This document shows positions 12,946-25,843 of a stretch of DNA of 64,000 bases, piece after piece. The notes under the pieces were generated by a model. That model ran no database searches. It was not told the DNA's origin and was given only the letters and a program-made list of their open reading frames with translations. Where the stretch lies: positions 1,681,909 to 1,745,908 of the forward strand of contig JAQFVV010000111.1 in assembly GCA_028023455.1 (NCBI GenBank). Reading direction: 5' to 3'. Position 1 is the first letter of the stretch. Every line of letters starts with the position of its first letter. The stretch comes from Epiperipatus broadwayi (taxonomy: Eukaryota; Onychophora; Udeonychophora; Euonychophora; Peripatidae). Both the position numbers and the translations under genes were made by a program.

Positions 12946-15895
12946 ATCTTAACTTAAGATTAAGCTTCATAGTTCCATCTACTAACCTGTATTCAAACCC
13001 TATATCCCATCTCGCTCCTTTTATTTGAGATGCGCACCTAAAAGTTATAAATTTTAACTTTCAATAACATTTTATTATTATTAATTTTATTAATTCTTTT
13101 CTTCACATTAAAATACATAGGTGCGGCTCAAATATATATATAGGAGAAAACATACTAACAAAATATTGATTTTTTTAAAATATTTTATTGTAAGTCATTT
13201 TTTTAAAACTTTTTCTTTTTAAAGTACTTTTTTTTTCTATTAAACTGTATATTTTTATAAAATCCAAGATGGAAGATGCAACCATTAATTGTCCAAAAAT
13301 AATTAAAGGATTGGAAACACTATTGTTTTATCTGGGGAAGGAATTTTTAATTAAAGTTTTTTTAATTAAAATAAAATGGGGATTAAGATTAACGATTGTA
13401 CTTTTGTTATAAATATTTTGCCAAATCTATTTCCATTTTTTGGAATGTTATCTAACAGTTGCATCTTTCAAAAACAATGGACAAAGAAATGTAAAATTTA
13501 TGTTAGATTAAAAATTAAATTTAAGCTAAAGATAAGAAATGGAAAGCATTTTTCAAATACCTGGGCAGGAGTATAAAATGGCCTGACTTTAAATCACAAA
13601 CAGATTAGCTACTATTGAGAGAACTGTATTGTTCACATACTACACGTCGCCATGAAACTTAAAATTATGTAGTAGTTAGTCCACCACCTTTATGACCCTT
13701 GTGGGTCATTTTTCCCACTAATATACCATCTAACTGCTGCCCTGAAATGAAGGAAAGCCTAAAGAACTCTGGAATGCTAAATGGAAGCTTGCTGTCACAT
13801 AAGAACTGCCATGCATGAGCAGATTTTGAAATATAGATTCTTAAAATTGTGCAAGGTAAATTTTCAAGCCGCCATCTAAAAATAAATCTAGCCTAACTAA
13901 TCTCATCAAGATTTCTTTCATAACTGATTTAACTTTATGTAAAATGTAATTTGTTCTTAAATAATTTCTATAAATCTAATTTTCTCTCATATGCTCTAAT
14001 GTTCTTTAACTTTGGTGTAGTCATTTATTTATAGTTATTTATTACTTGATTTTATATGTATACTTTTATTATTAATATGCCAATCTCAAGCAAACTGACG
14101 AGCTTAATTTCTAAAAATCTTTTCTTTCTTTTTTCATGAAGTAAGGTTATTAACATCCCCATAAAGTATAATGTGATAAATTAATATGTTCGCCAGATTG
14201 TTTTTACGAATTAACATTTTAGGTTCATTTTTAGTATAACAATTTATTTAATTCTGGATTCTACCCGGAGTGAATCCAGAACTTAGGCGAGTTAACGGTT
14301 TGAAACCTTATTTATTTTGTTATTCAATTCTGAAAAGGTGATCTATTAGTTGTTTTTTATAACTGCTCGTTTACTTTTATTTTTCCATACTCTTAAAATA
14401 TATGCTTGAATATTCTCAGTTGTTATGAAATACACGAAGGTGGAATTGAATCATTTTTAAATAGCAGACAGGGAAGGTGATAAATTTTAATGTATATTTT
14501 ACTATTTTAATTATTAAGTAAAATCTTCTAAAAAAATATTATAGAGACATAACGTATTATTTGTATAAATTGTGGCCTTCAAACTAGGGTCATTTATTTT
14601 TAAAGCAGTAAATCTTATTCAATGTCGTTAGTGGCATTTATCCATACTGTGTTACTGACATACAGCTCATCTTCATGAATTATGTATATATTATGTGCTT
14701 CTAATCTAATATGGGGGTTGTGACAAGTTCGAACCCATAGATTTCTTCTCTAGCCTTGTCCTGAGGATAGTTGACCTTCCCAGGACCATTTATTTTGTAT
14801 AAAAAGGCTGCTGGTGGTGATTCCCGTAAGTCTGGCACACGCTATGCCTATCCACTTTCTTTGTAAAAAAGGCCTGCACATGACATCTATGGCATGCCTT
14901 ATCCACTTTTCTCTAAGCACTGCCCAAGAAGGGGGCCTTAGACTTTGTTTTCATCCAGAAGCACTACCTTTTCCTCTTAGTTCTTTGCCATTATGTCAGT
15001 ACCGCCCAAACTTCGTATTATTATTTCTTTTGCTTATAACCTAATTTCAGTGCTACAATAATATTAAAATTGCGCTCTGCTCAAAATATATATAAATGCC
15101 AAATATTACTAGCTAGATTAATTACTAATATTATTTTAGTTTTATTATACAATCCCATCTTCGTAATTTGTTATTTATCTATTTAAGAGTATTTGCCTTG
15201 GGGAAAATAAAGCCGTTCTTCTTACGAGCGCTAATTAAAAGAATTTTCATTAAGTATTTTATCATATAATCAAATATGTTTTCAAATGTATTTTATTTAT
15301 TTTCACGACTGTAATGCTGTGAAAATGGTTTATATTATATCTGTAATGAATTTCTAAACGCTCCCTGAAATAATGTTAGTCACCATATTTCAGAACCATA
15401 ACCCAAAGCGTTAATAGCAATTTTATATAAATTCTAATAATCGATTGGCATCTTAATATTGTACCCACCAAAAAGGTGTGTTTATTTATAATATATTATT
15501 TAACTAATAAAAGAGCATATGAGAAATATAGCGTGAATGACAATATATAATTATCTATTGTTTGGTAGACCACTTGCTCATTCATGCACATACTAATGTA
15601 GGCCATTAATTTATAAATGTATGTAAATAATTTGTCATTATATTAAACTATATATTTTTTATTATCTAATTTTTTGAGTAGTCTGAATTCCTTTTTCTCC
15701 ACTTCCACACGTACAACTACATATATGCATATTTTAATTTAGTTAATAGGTGTTTGATCTGGGGCTTAGAGAGTGGATTCGAATCCAGACTGGTCCCTGA
15801 CCTAAATCTCGGGCTTGACTGGGTTTGAAGTACATTTTGTGAGTTCCAGCTCATGTTAGATGGATAAACATGTTTTGAACAGTGCAGTATATACA
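12946..15895. other. unassigned DNA with a less AT-rich patch
   Basis: Mostly AT-rich, with patches of higher complexity at 13560-13900 and 14680-15050. The latter holds a 76-codon plus-strand open frame (14814-15044) that resembles no family I know and lacks a convincing start context. Short hairpins occur at 13698-13715 (ATGACCC/GGGTCAT) and 14252-14281. No gene is claimed. Confidence 0.45.
14252..14281. repeat. 10-bp perfect stem hairpin
   Basis: TTCTGGATTC and GAATCCAGAA form a perfect 10-bp stem around a 10-base loop. There is no U-tract or gene context, so a terminator role is not supported. Confidence 0.8.
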
Positions 15896-15896
15896 C

Positions 15897-16093
15897 AACA
15901 TTTTGAGAGGTATTATTCTCCCCTCTTCTTCAGGTGTGGCTGGTCTGACCAGTGACAGTACTAGTATGGGAATCGAACCTGGATTTTTAGATTCTTGAAA
16001 TATAGAATTTAAAGTAATGCCCTACCCAACTGAGCCAGTACTGGTCAGGCCAGCAACACCAGAAGCAGAGGGGAGAATAATATCTCTCAAAAC
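15897..16093 (-). mobile_element. tRNA-derived SINE-like unit inside an inverted repeat
   Basis: On the minus strand, TGGCTCAGTTGG (box A type) is followed by GGTTCGATTCC (exact match to box B), spaced as in a tRNA with an enlarged middle. Flanking sequence can pair as AGTACTG/TAGTACT like an acceptor stem. The tRNA-like part is enclosed by imperfect inverted arms at 15897-15953 and 16040-16093, both containing the ATTATTCTCCCCTCT motif or its complement. It is therefore either a SINE with a mirrored tail or two SINE pieces in opposite orientation. No target-site duplication was identified. Confidence 0.55.
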
Positions 16094-16099
16094 ATCGTG

Positions 16100-16245
16100 C
16101 ATAAACTAACTTGTGTGCTATTACTAGCAGTTGAATGTATTTGGAATATTTAAATAAAGTTAAATTTTTCTAAAGACATTCAATTAGATGACGGAAATAG
16201 TCCAATATATAAATACAATTTAGATATTTGTAATAATACTATAAT
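16100..16245 (-). repeat. arm 2 of the dispersed inverted repeat pair (mate at 12760-12945)
   Basis: It contains the complements of the landmarks in the mate: AACTTGTGTGCTATTACTAG, CAGTTGAATGTATTTGGAAT and GGAAATAGTCCAATATAT. It lies immediately beside the SINE-like unit ending at 16093, so the two may have been mobilised or duplicated together. Confidence 0.75.
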
Positions 16246-17065
16246 ATTATTTCAAAAAAACTTTTGAGACCTATGGGAATTTAGTGTTATACATACTCAA
16301 GATTAAAAAAAATATAAAGAGGATCTCACTTAATAGTAAATTTCATTAATAGCAGAGAATCCAATCCTTATTCTTCCGTTACTGTGATGTAATAACTTTA
16401 TATTTTACTTTTCACGACTGCTAAAACTTTAATAAAATAATAAATTAAACACATAAAAATTGTTTAGAATGAAGCTAAGATTATGAATTGGATATAGAAT
16501 AATTTATATTAATTGTAGTGTTCACAGCTGCAGATCCTGTATAAAAACAAGCATGGTTGTATTGTGAAGCAATAGCTTTAGATATTTTTTTGTTACAAAT
16601 TGGAGCTTTCAATTTTCATTATCAGTGAGTTCCTATACTGAGTGGTTTAGTCCAATGGGAATATTAGGACTCAAAGTTGAGAAAGCATACCATTTTTGTG
16701 CTTGAAGATCACTTGACTTTTGGGGACAAATCAACATCCACTATATAACAAATAAAAAAAATCAATCCATCATCAAACATCATCAGTTACATTAACTTCA
16801 AAGTTTTCTAATTTTTTTCCTGATTCATATACTTACCACCATATTGTGATAAGTATATGAATAAATTTCAGATACACTTTTCCCAAAGCAAGTCGATTAT
16901 GATATATGATTTTAAAATGGTATAATATGCATTTGTTCACATCTTATTTGTGAGTTATAATAATAGTTGGCAACTGCCCTTTTAGTAATTTAAATTTTAT
17001 TAACTATTTTTGTAGATATAATAAACACCTCCATACTTCCCCATTCTTTTTTAAATTCATATAAA
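16246..17065. other. AT-rich non-coding DNA with a hairpin
   Basis: No gene was recognised. A perfect 12-bp inverted repeat TTCATATACTTA/TAAGTATATGAA (16824-16835 and 16850-16861) encloses a 14-base loop. Confidence 0.55.
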
Positions 17066-17069
17066 TAAA

Positions 17070-17170
17070 GATATAATAAAAGACAAATGACCCCCAAGAT
17101 GCATTTCATGCTGAATCAGCACTCATCAGTTGGCTCAGGTCACTATCTCTCATATATATCTCTATTATAT
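17070..17170 (+). repeat. fragment of the 54208-type hairpin repeat family
   Basis: CCCCCAAGATGCATTTCATG, then GCTGAATCAGCACTCATC, then TTGGCTCAGGTCAC corresponds to 54355-54410 (CCCAAGGTGCATATTTCGGG, GCTGAAATAGCACTCATC, TTTGGCCTAGATCAC). Order and orientation agree. Termini were not found on this fragment. Confidence 0.65.
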
Positions 17171-17959
17171 GCAAAGTATTTATCTAGAGTAAATTGTTAC
17201 ATTTTCATTTAACTATTTTTGCATTTTGATTTTCTCTCCCATATATATATATATGCATTTGCAATAATGAAATAAATATTTTTATTAATTAATTTTACTC
17301 TGGAAACAGTGAAGAAAAAAAACTGCTAGTAAAACATTTGCAAAGGTATTTTAAAATCAGATTAATTTTAAAGATTTTTTATTTATATCTTCTTTTTTTA
17401 ATAAAAGAATAAGCCATTGGAAAATAAGGGATAAATTCTTTTGAGAGGAGAGAGGACTGCTATATGTAACATACCATCTTCATATTCTCCTGGGTGACAG
17501 TTACAAAAATCATTACTGACATATAAGATTATCTTTGATTATAATCAAAACAATCAGGAGTCTTCTAGCATTAAATTAATCCATATTGATTGCTTTGATA
17601 TTAGAGATCAATGTACTGAACATAGCTAGTAGTAGAACTTGGAAATTTATGGCTCAAACTTATTAAAAATCAATATTATAACTGAATATCAGAATTTTAA
17701 TTCTCTAATGACAACAATAACAACAAAAAATATCCATAAAATGCAGTACTTTAAATACACAAATAAAATTAAAAAAAAAAAATGCATTAAAAAACAATAA
17801 CTGTGATAATTCTGATGGGTCAATTAAAATTATTTATTCATTCACATTTCATTCAAATATAATTACAAAAGCTTTATGAAAATAAATGTCATAATGTTTA
17901 CAGATAGTGCATTGAAAACAATTCTATTAAGCAAAAATATATTTAAATTATATGACTCA

Positions 17960-18060
17960 TTAATAGTTTTTATTAATCATTCATTAAACTAGAGATTATT
18001 CATTTAATGAATATTTCTATAGTGTAATTTTCCCTACACCATTCTTATGCAAGGTAGTTA
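17960..18060 (+). repeat. terminal fragment of the 54208-type repeat family
   Basis: TTTTTATTAATCATTCATTA then ACTAGAGATTATTC and TAATGAATATTTCTATAGTG followed by TAATTTTCCCTACACC matches the family end at 54208-54285. The similarity fades after about 18050, leaving a truncated copy. Confidence 0.65.
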
Positions 18061-18419
18061 ATTATCTTTCTTTATTCTGGTAGTGCAAATGAAAAAACCA
18101 AATTTTTGTCAATTAAAATGTGTTCTGCTTTGGTAAGGGTAGACAAGCTTTCAATATTAGAACAATGAACATGAATAATGTAGAAAATCACTATGTTCTC
18201 TTTTTTTTGGTAAACTTTAAACAATTAATCTTTAATCAAACTTAAAAAATATTCATAAATATTTATCCCTTCATTGCTGACTTTTTTAGTACTTTGCTAA
18301 TCAAATCAAAAATTTCAATTAATAAAGTGAAACTTTTATATAATAATGTATCATTTTTACACAATGTTCTAGAAGAAAAAATAATCAAATTTAAATAAAT
18401 TCTATCCTTCTCCAGTTCT

Positions 18420-18570
18420 GCCACTTCATTTAAGCCCAAGAAATTAATAGGTTCCAGATGAGTGCTTGTTAAATCCCCACTTGGTGTTGTCCTATTCATA
18501 TCACCAAACTAGTTTCTGACTCATGGCCCTTCCTCAGTTGGGAGTTTTGGATCTAGGTCTAAGGGCAAAT
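18420..18570 (-). repeat. degraded copy of the 47485-type family core
   Basis: AACTAGTTTCTGACTCATGG followed by CCCTTCCTCAGTTGGGAG and TTTTGGATCTAGG parallels the core at 47595-47645 (ACTAGTTTCTGGCTTGTGAC, CTTCGTCAGTGAAGAG, CCTTGGATCTGAG). Terminal modules were not seen. Confidence 0.6.
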
Positions 18571-18929
18571 GAAGTTTTTAGGAAGTGGATAAGTATGTAG
18601 ACTGGAATCTTGATGTTTATTGACATTCAAATTAAGTTTAAAACAAAATAAGAACAAAGTACAGCAAATAATTAATAAGTAGGTAAACATTATAAATCAA
18701 TGTGTCAATTTATAAATGGTATAATAGTAGAAAAATGAGAAATACTCTTGTTTATTGCAGTAAATTTATTACTAAGATACAGTTGAGATCTAGTTTGATC
18801 ATATAATTACACAAGCAGATTGACTTTCATTCAAACATTGAGATTTTTAGAATTTTAGTTTATTAGTTTGATAGTAAAAAAAGAAAAGAAAATGTTAAAA
18901 ACATGCCTGTCAGACTCATAACTATACTG

Positions 18930-19000
18930 GTTCCACTTACAAATTCAAAGTCCTCATTGATAAAGGCAAAAGTTAGAACCCAGTCTGAGAATGGGGATAT
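18930..19000 (+). repeat. degraded core of the 47485-type family, opposite orientation
   Basis: CCTCATTGATAAAGGCAAAA followed by GTTAGAACCCAGTCTGAGA and ATGGGGATA parallels CCTCACTGACGAAGGCCACA, GCCAGAAACTAGTCTGGGA in the 49364-49573 copy. About 60 bases are recognisable. Confidence 0.5.
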
Positions 19001-20690
19001 AAAAAAAAAATGTTACTACTGGTAAACACTGATTATTCGAAGTTTACAATAAATGGCACTAGAGTAGAGGAAAGGAAAATATTTATTGTAATGTAAGATG
19101 AAAGAATCAAGTGATATCATGTTGGTATTAACATTTTATATATATATATATAATTGTGCAACGTAACAAATACAAAAAATTGTCAAAGAAAAAAACCAAT
19201 AATAATAACTGATTGCATACAATAATCATATAATGTATTGCAAATGATCATTAATATTAATGTAATATATTATTTTAGTGTAAAATATTTAGTATCAAAA
19301 TATCTTACTGTAATAGTATATTAATCATTGTATTCCTAATAAGAAACAAATCACAATCATATATTAAAGCTGATGTTCTACTAAAATTGATCTGTAAAGA
19401 TCACAATATTAAAAAATCTGTATCTCTTCTAAGAATCATATCCAACTTACATTTTACAACAATTAAGATCTTGTTATTGAGCCAAATCAAAATAATCCAT
19501 CTGAAATCATTCATGAATGGAAAAAAAAGGAAAAAAATACATTATCTCATTAAAAAAAAAAAGACATTAAAAATAACTAACAAATTTCAACCAATGACTG
19601 ACACAAAATGGCAAAACTAAAAAATTAGAAGATTTAATCATAATGTCCAAAATGGATTAAATAGTTATGTCCTGTGCATAAAATATATATATTATCATAT
19701 CATAAATCCTAAGTATAAATAATAAAACTTTATGTACTATTATTGAAATTAAAAATGAAACAAACATTAAAAAAAAAAAAAAAACAATGGAAAAAAGAGA
19801 AAATGAAAGTTCAGATATATAAAGTCTGTTCACAATCAAAACTCAAAACTATAATTATTATTAATGCAAATTTGCTCTAGCATTAATAATGGATCTTTAA
19901 AAACTAAACAGTAAGTAGACTGAAAAAAAAATCAAGTAATTAATAAAAATACATCTTTTTTTCACTGCCAATAATTTCCCATCCTATTAACTCAATCTAC
20001 TTTTGTTTCTTTTTTAGAATATACTTGTGAATTTGTTAAGAATGTCTGCCAAAAAATTTTTTTTTGATACAAGTTCTCAATTTACTAACAAGGCTATAAA
20101 AGTTTGGATGTGAAATCATTTTTTAATAATGCTAATACTTATTTTCACACTCCTTCATGGCATTCATAATCAAATTTCAAATTACAAATAATTTGGACTA
20201 TAGTCTATGACTATTATTTCTTCAAACATAAAAAAAATGCTTTTTTTTAAAAAAAAAAAAAATATTAGAATCTTAAGTAAACTAATTTATACCTATCCCT
20301 ACAACTTTTTGAAATAATATATTCTAGTTACAAAATCACTTCAATCATTTTCTGGAACTATAGCAATTGTTGCAATGACAATAGTAACAAATTAACTGTA
20401 ATCTAATAATATTTATAATCATTTTCTTTTTTTATAACATTATTAGGTAAAAAATAACTATTATCACTTTCAAACACTTTACAAAAAGAAAAACAAGCAG
20501 ATCATATCAGTCAGAATTTACAATATTGTTTTGGTAATGAAAGAATTCAAAACTATCAATTCTATCTATAAATTACACTTGCATTCTATAAAATCATAAT
20601 AAACTAATAAAAAAGTCTTTTATTAAAGAAGGAAAAGAATTGCAGCAGGAGATAAAAATAAGAGAATAAAGATGAAAATATTACTTTACT
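19001..20690. other. AT-rich non-coding DNA
   Basis: Many A and T homopolymers (for example 19551-19562, 19769-19784, 20246-20262). Open frames here consist of AT-rich codons with no domain, so I see no gene. Confidence 0.5.
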
Positions 20691-20691
20691 T

Positions 20692-20803
20692 ATCTGAATG
20701 CATTGTATATGTGCAAAGGATGGGTTTTCTTTTAAAAGATGGCATTTCTCTGAGTGCATTGTATATGTGCAAAGGATAGGTTTTCTTTTAAAAGATGGTA
20801 GTA
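20692..20803. repeat. two tandem copies of a 56-bp unit
   Basis: A unit centred on CATTGTATATGTGCAAAGGA followed by TTTTCTTTTAAAAGATGG is repeated once with a 56-base period (first CATTG at 20701, second at 20757). The copies differ at only a few bases, so the duplication is fairly recent. Confidence 0.85.
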
Positions 20804-20899
20804 TTTGTCAAAAAAAAAAAACTCAATGAAAAACAAACTATTGTATTTTCATATGTTTAAAAATATAAAAACAGTTCTTGTATAATTATTGTAGTCCAT

Positions 20900-21551
20900 T
20901 CTACAACTTTTTGTGCGCTTGAAAATGCGAAGATAGGGACATCTACAGGTCTTAACCACAAGCTTACGCCTTGGGAAAAAAGAGGGGAACCCTTAATTTA
21001 CTTCAACCTACTTTCTATATAAATAGGTAAAGCTGAAGCGATTAGATCTGAGAGCGCGAAGCTATTCAATACTTCACTGATTAAGTTCACAATTCCTAGT
21101 ACACATTATTACTCACGAAATCTTTCAATTTACAATGAGTCAATGGAAAGATCTTATAGTTGGAAATTTATTACGATAATTTAAAGTTGTAATTATAAAT
21201 TTATTTAACGCACATTGATTACTTTGATTACTTTAAATTATCGTAATAAATTTCTAACTATAAGATATTTTCATTGATTCGTGAGTAATAATGTGTAATA
21301 GGAATTGTGGACTTAATCAGTGAAGTATTGAATAGCTTCACGCTCTCAGATCTAACCGCTTCAGCTTCACCTATTTATATAGAAAGTAGGTTGAAGTAAA
21401 GAAGGGTTCCCCTCTTTTCTTCCAAGCGTAAGCTTGTGGTTAAGACCTGTAGAGTTTTCAAGCGCACATGATTTGAGGTTTATTGCTTTAGTAAATATTA
21501 CTTACATAATCAATGTGCGTTAAATAAATTTATAATCTATAACTTTTTGTG
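20900..21551. mobile_element. foldback-type element with intertwined inverted repeats
   Basis: Long arms at 20912-21186 and 21230-21468 are inverted copies, separated by only 43 bases. The left arm carries two short extra stretches (near 20924-20940 and 21115-21150). A perfect 30-bp inverted repeat (21192-21221 and 21507-21536) begins in the spacer and ends beyond the right arm, so the two stem systems interlock. The whole is bracketed by direct repeats TCTACAACTTTTTGTG (20900-20915) and TCTATAACTTTTTGTG (21536-21551), 15 of 16 identical, which could be a target-site duplication. No protein is encoded. The arms match more closely than most repeats here, suggesting a younger event. Confidence 0.75.
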
Positions 21552-24500
21552 TATGTACAAATTGAAAAAAATTATAAATCTATTAATGCTAATGTATTAA
21601 AAAACATTTTAAAATTAAATTAATAAAGTTAATGACTTTTTTTTAGTACTGTTAAATTAAATTATTATTTAAGTTTGAATAATAAGATAATCAAGTTATT
21701 TTTCTATTTAAAAAATATTTCATTTAAATAGTAAAGTGAAAAAATAAAATTAGTTTGTTTATATATATATATACTGTATATATTAAATAAATGGAACTAA
21801 AATTAAGTTTTTATAGTTATATCACAAAGATAAATCTAAAAAATATTTAACTTTTTTTTAAATCTATTCCATGTATAGAGATGCTAAAAATAGGGAACAA
21901 TTTATTTATAGATATCTTAAACAATAGCATCATTTAACAAAATAATTGAGTACCATTAAGAGTGAATGGAGATAAATAAGTAATAACTCAAAATAGCAAT
22001 AGTTTTATTGTGAAAGTAGTAAAATTAGAGTCAACCAGATTAAAAAAATTAAATCAGTTTTGATTATACATTTCTTAATTACTAAAATATAATCTTGGTA
22101 AAAAAAGATAGGTGGGTTATATTTCTTTTAACATGAATTAATCAAAATGATTTTTTTTAAAAAAAAACTTTTAGAAAGTATCAAGAACTATCACTAGAAA
22201 CTAAAAAAAAAAACAAAGAACAAGTCAGTACACTTGAGTCACTGTGTATACTATATTTACAACTCCTAGCAATAACAATGCAATGAATGTTGAGAATATT
22301 GTAGTATGTTTACATTATGCTATATAGTACTTTTCAATATACATACATTTAAAATAAATATAAAAACAAATATATACTTTTCTATGATACAAATAATTTT
22401 AAAAATTGCTCATATATTACAAATTAATATTAATAACAAAAATAATTTTACATATTCTTAATATTTCTACTCTCCCACACAACTTTTAAACAGGTACCTG
22501 AAGAAGATAAATGATTTCTAAAGATATATTTCTGTCTGAACTAGTACTTTTCGGACAACTTAGGTAACAACATCTCAAATATCTAAAGAAGATGTCAAAT
22601 ATGTGAATGTAAAAAATTTTGCATTTCTAGATTAAATTATAATAAAAATTATTTTTGAAAACAAATATAATTATAAAAGATAAATGAAATAACTTGAGAA
22701 TATACATATTTATATGAGTTTATATATTCCCATCACCCCTAAAAAATAATAAAACATATTGTATCTTTCATCTTGCTTTATAAAAAAGGATGATGATGAT
22801 GTATTATCAGACAATTGATTAATCATTTGTATCAATAATTTTTTTAATTCAATCATAAATAGAACAATGACTTCATTATCAGCAAGTACCATCTCTTCAA
22901 TAATTTTAACAATTTAAATTTGCATCAAATTTTGAATATATACAACATCTGGTGTACTGGACATTCAATCTATTCTGATCATAGAGGGCGCCACACCACC
23001 AGATAACTAAGTATCTGGAAAAATTTATTTACTGTGATCAGAATGGATGATGATGATGATGGTTTGTGCCGACTAAATTCAGGGAAAAACAAAAAATCTA
23101 AAATATTGTTTAGACAATTGAGAAACAAAAATACTAAGACAAACGTCAGCCAAATTAAGTTTAAACATATTTTAAAAATTTTATTTAAGAGAATAACTTA
23201 TAAGAAAAAGTTTATAAGATAACAAATAGGGTTATATCAGGCATGTACCAGAAAGACGAAAATTCAATGCTCTGGCAGACAGACTGATCTTCTAATAGCG
23301 AATTATAAAGGAAGGGTGCAAATTTCTTTCAGCAGAGAATTCACCTACACATTGGTTTTTCCATTCACAGATATGAAAACAATACGTTATTGAAATAAAT
23401 CAATAAAACCAGCACCAGCAAGCTTTTCTAGGCATGGAAAATGCTTCGGGACAAAGAATGTCATAAGAAGCTGCATCTTATACTACATTCAAAGCAAAGA
23501 TGATTGATTTACCTCAAGAACAAACAAAAATATGATTTAGAATGAAAGGAAAATAGGCAATTAACTGGCGAATCCCCAACCAAACAATTGGCCAAAACTA
23601 ATAATAATTAAAGGTCTCAATAGGAGACAAGTAAATCATTAGAAAACCAGTTATGTCTGCCAAGCATTTCAAGAAAATGAATTACAAATAAGTCGACAAA
23701 CTAAGTTTGAATACATGCTCTGATAAAATTTAGTCACACGTAAAAGATAAAAATAAATCTAGAAAGCTAAATGTAAATGTTCCTAGATTTTTATAAGTTA
23801 GTTTATCAGAGAGTGTTTATGAGTATAAAAAAAAACCTTGAGGTATTAAATATTTTAGCAGAAAGAAACGCTCTTCCACCGGTAATTTACAAAAGAATAT
23901 TATCTTCCTGCTGGCGACTTATAAAATTACAAAGAAAAATAATTCCAGTTTTCGATTTCAGAAACATAAGAAAAGAAGAAACAAAATCTCCATATACGGA
24001 AAACTAGAACAATAAATACGAGAAGTTGCCAACCAAAAGATTTTGTGGTTTGCAAAAGCGCAAACACAGTATTTAAAATCAATTATTGGATAATAAAATA
24101 ATTACAGGCGAGCATTTAAAAATATACAAGACTGCTAAAGCATTTATAAAAGTTAGGCATATAATAATACAAACTCACCAGTCACTCTCCAATAAACAAA
24201 ATTGAAAAGAAACTTAGAATCATAAAACTAAGATTCCAAGACACACTACAAAATACAACAAAAAAAAAAAAACAAATACAGCTAATAAATATGAGGTTAA
24301 ATATTGATTAAGAATACAGCTTTATGTTAAAATCGAGTGTAGATTTAATTAAAAGAATTTACGCTGGGAAGAAAAATGAAAATATTTACCTTATGGTAAA
24401 GCAAAGTTCATGTAGAGTGTCCATGTTTATTTTAGTTCATTTTTCAGGACCTTTGACAACGGCAAGGTAGAGGCACTGGGGACTTATTTATTTTAGACGT

Positions 24501-25601
24501 TCATGGCATGACTGAAGGAGAGTCTGGAGTCTGAGGTTCGTCCTTATTTAAATTAGCAACGCATATTGTTGTTTCTAATACGTATAGCAGCGTATTTTGA
24601 CATTGGAGAAAGCAAAATTGTTTTAATAACTGCAAATTTTGCTTTTAAAAAAATTAAATGTCCAAACTGCTAATGGTACGAATGTTGAATGAGGTTAATC
24701 CAAATGAACATAAGAAGCTAAACCAATCACTCTGATGGAGTATTTGCTTGGTCAAGGCTCTAGAATAATCCATGAAATTTTCGGGGTTATATATATCCAC
24801 ACTCAATTTCCGGTATAAACTTGTCCTGTTGTCGAATTCTATGCCTTAGACAGGGCAAATCAATCTCCCGTTCAATCTAATTTAGGAATTCTATCCAGGG
24901 ATTATTTTAAACAAAAAAAAAAAAACCAACAACACAATTAAATCTTCGCTTTTAGAATGAACTTTAAAATGATTAAAATAAAAGCAACAGGAATGTAATA
25001 AACAAGCTTGCCTGTTTTTAATCAAATTGATTAAAAACAAGCAGAGAAAGAAAACTATTTTAAAATCAATTCTATAAAAATTAAAATGACCTATTTAAAT
25101 ATAAACAAGTGTTTTAATACATGTACTCTTTTTAAATAATTAAAAAAAATTTTTTAACATTAGAAACTTAACGAAACTTAAAAGCTTTTAATTTTGGTAA
25201 TAAAACCATTGAATCGGATATCAATCCGGTTCAGTGATGAATGGATGACTTAAAATCACTTTTCAATATATACTTGGCTAATCTCTCTATACAGACTTAA
25301 AGCCTTCTGACATAATATACTGATATTTACTGGCATGTGCTTTTAGCTCAACTGGCCATAAATTTACTATCTTTTCAGTTTAAACCAAATAATAATTTTG
25401 TACTTTAGGTAAAACTTAGCTATTTCAGAACAAGAGGGTTTTGGATTTATCAAGTCAGCATTATTTTTAAATTCTTTTTTTTTTTTTTACTTTTACAATT
25501 GAATTAATTATCACAAAAAGAAAAACTTCTTGAATTGCTAAAATTATTCGCTTTATATATGCACTTTGAAGCCATTTTCAGTGAGATTTAAAATTTTTGC
25601 A

Positions 25602-25636
25602 AAAAAAAAAAAAAAAAAAATGCACACACACACACA
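25602..25636. repeat. poly-A tract plus (CA)n microsatellite
   Basis: About 19 A residues are followed by TG and seven CA units. Such A-tails next to simple repeats often mark the 3' end of a retroposed sequence, but no body was identified here. Confidence 0.85.
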
Positions 25637-25830
25637 AAAATAAAGAAATATTGAATTAAAGTGTTAATTTCAAGAATGTAAAATATGATTAAATGTGACT
25701 GATAGTTTGAGACTTGATAGCAGATTAGATAGAAAAAGCATTGAAAGGTAAGAAAATATCTGTTATCACACCAGTAAATAAAATACTTGAGTAAAATTTA
25801 CAACAAATTGCTATTTTATCTATTTAATAT

Positions 25831-25843
25831 GGGGGGGGGGGGG
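25831..25843 (+). repeat. 13-G homopolymer
   Basis: An uninterrupted run of thirteen G residues within AT-rich DNA. Comparable runs are at 11585-11596 and 55693-55705. Confidence 0.95.

Noticed and set aside
14814-15044. 76-codon open frame in a less AT-rich patch
   Set aside because: The protein is hydrophobic with no family signature and no splice or promoter support. The patch may be an old element.
23777-24007. 76-codon open frame with a mixed composition
   Set aside because: It looks slightly coding-like, but flanking frames are closed, there is no domain, and no splice sites fit.
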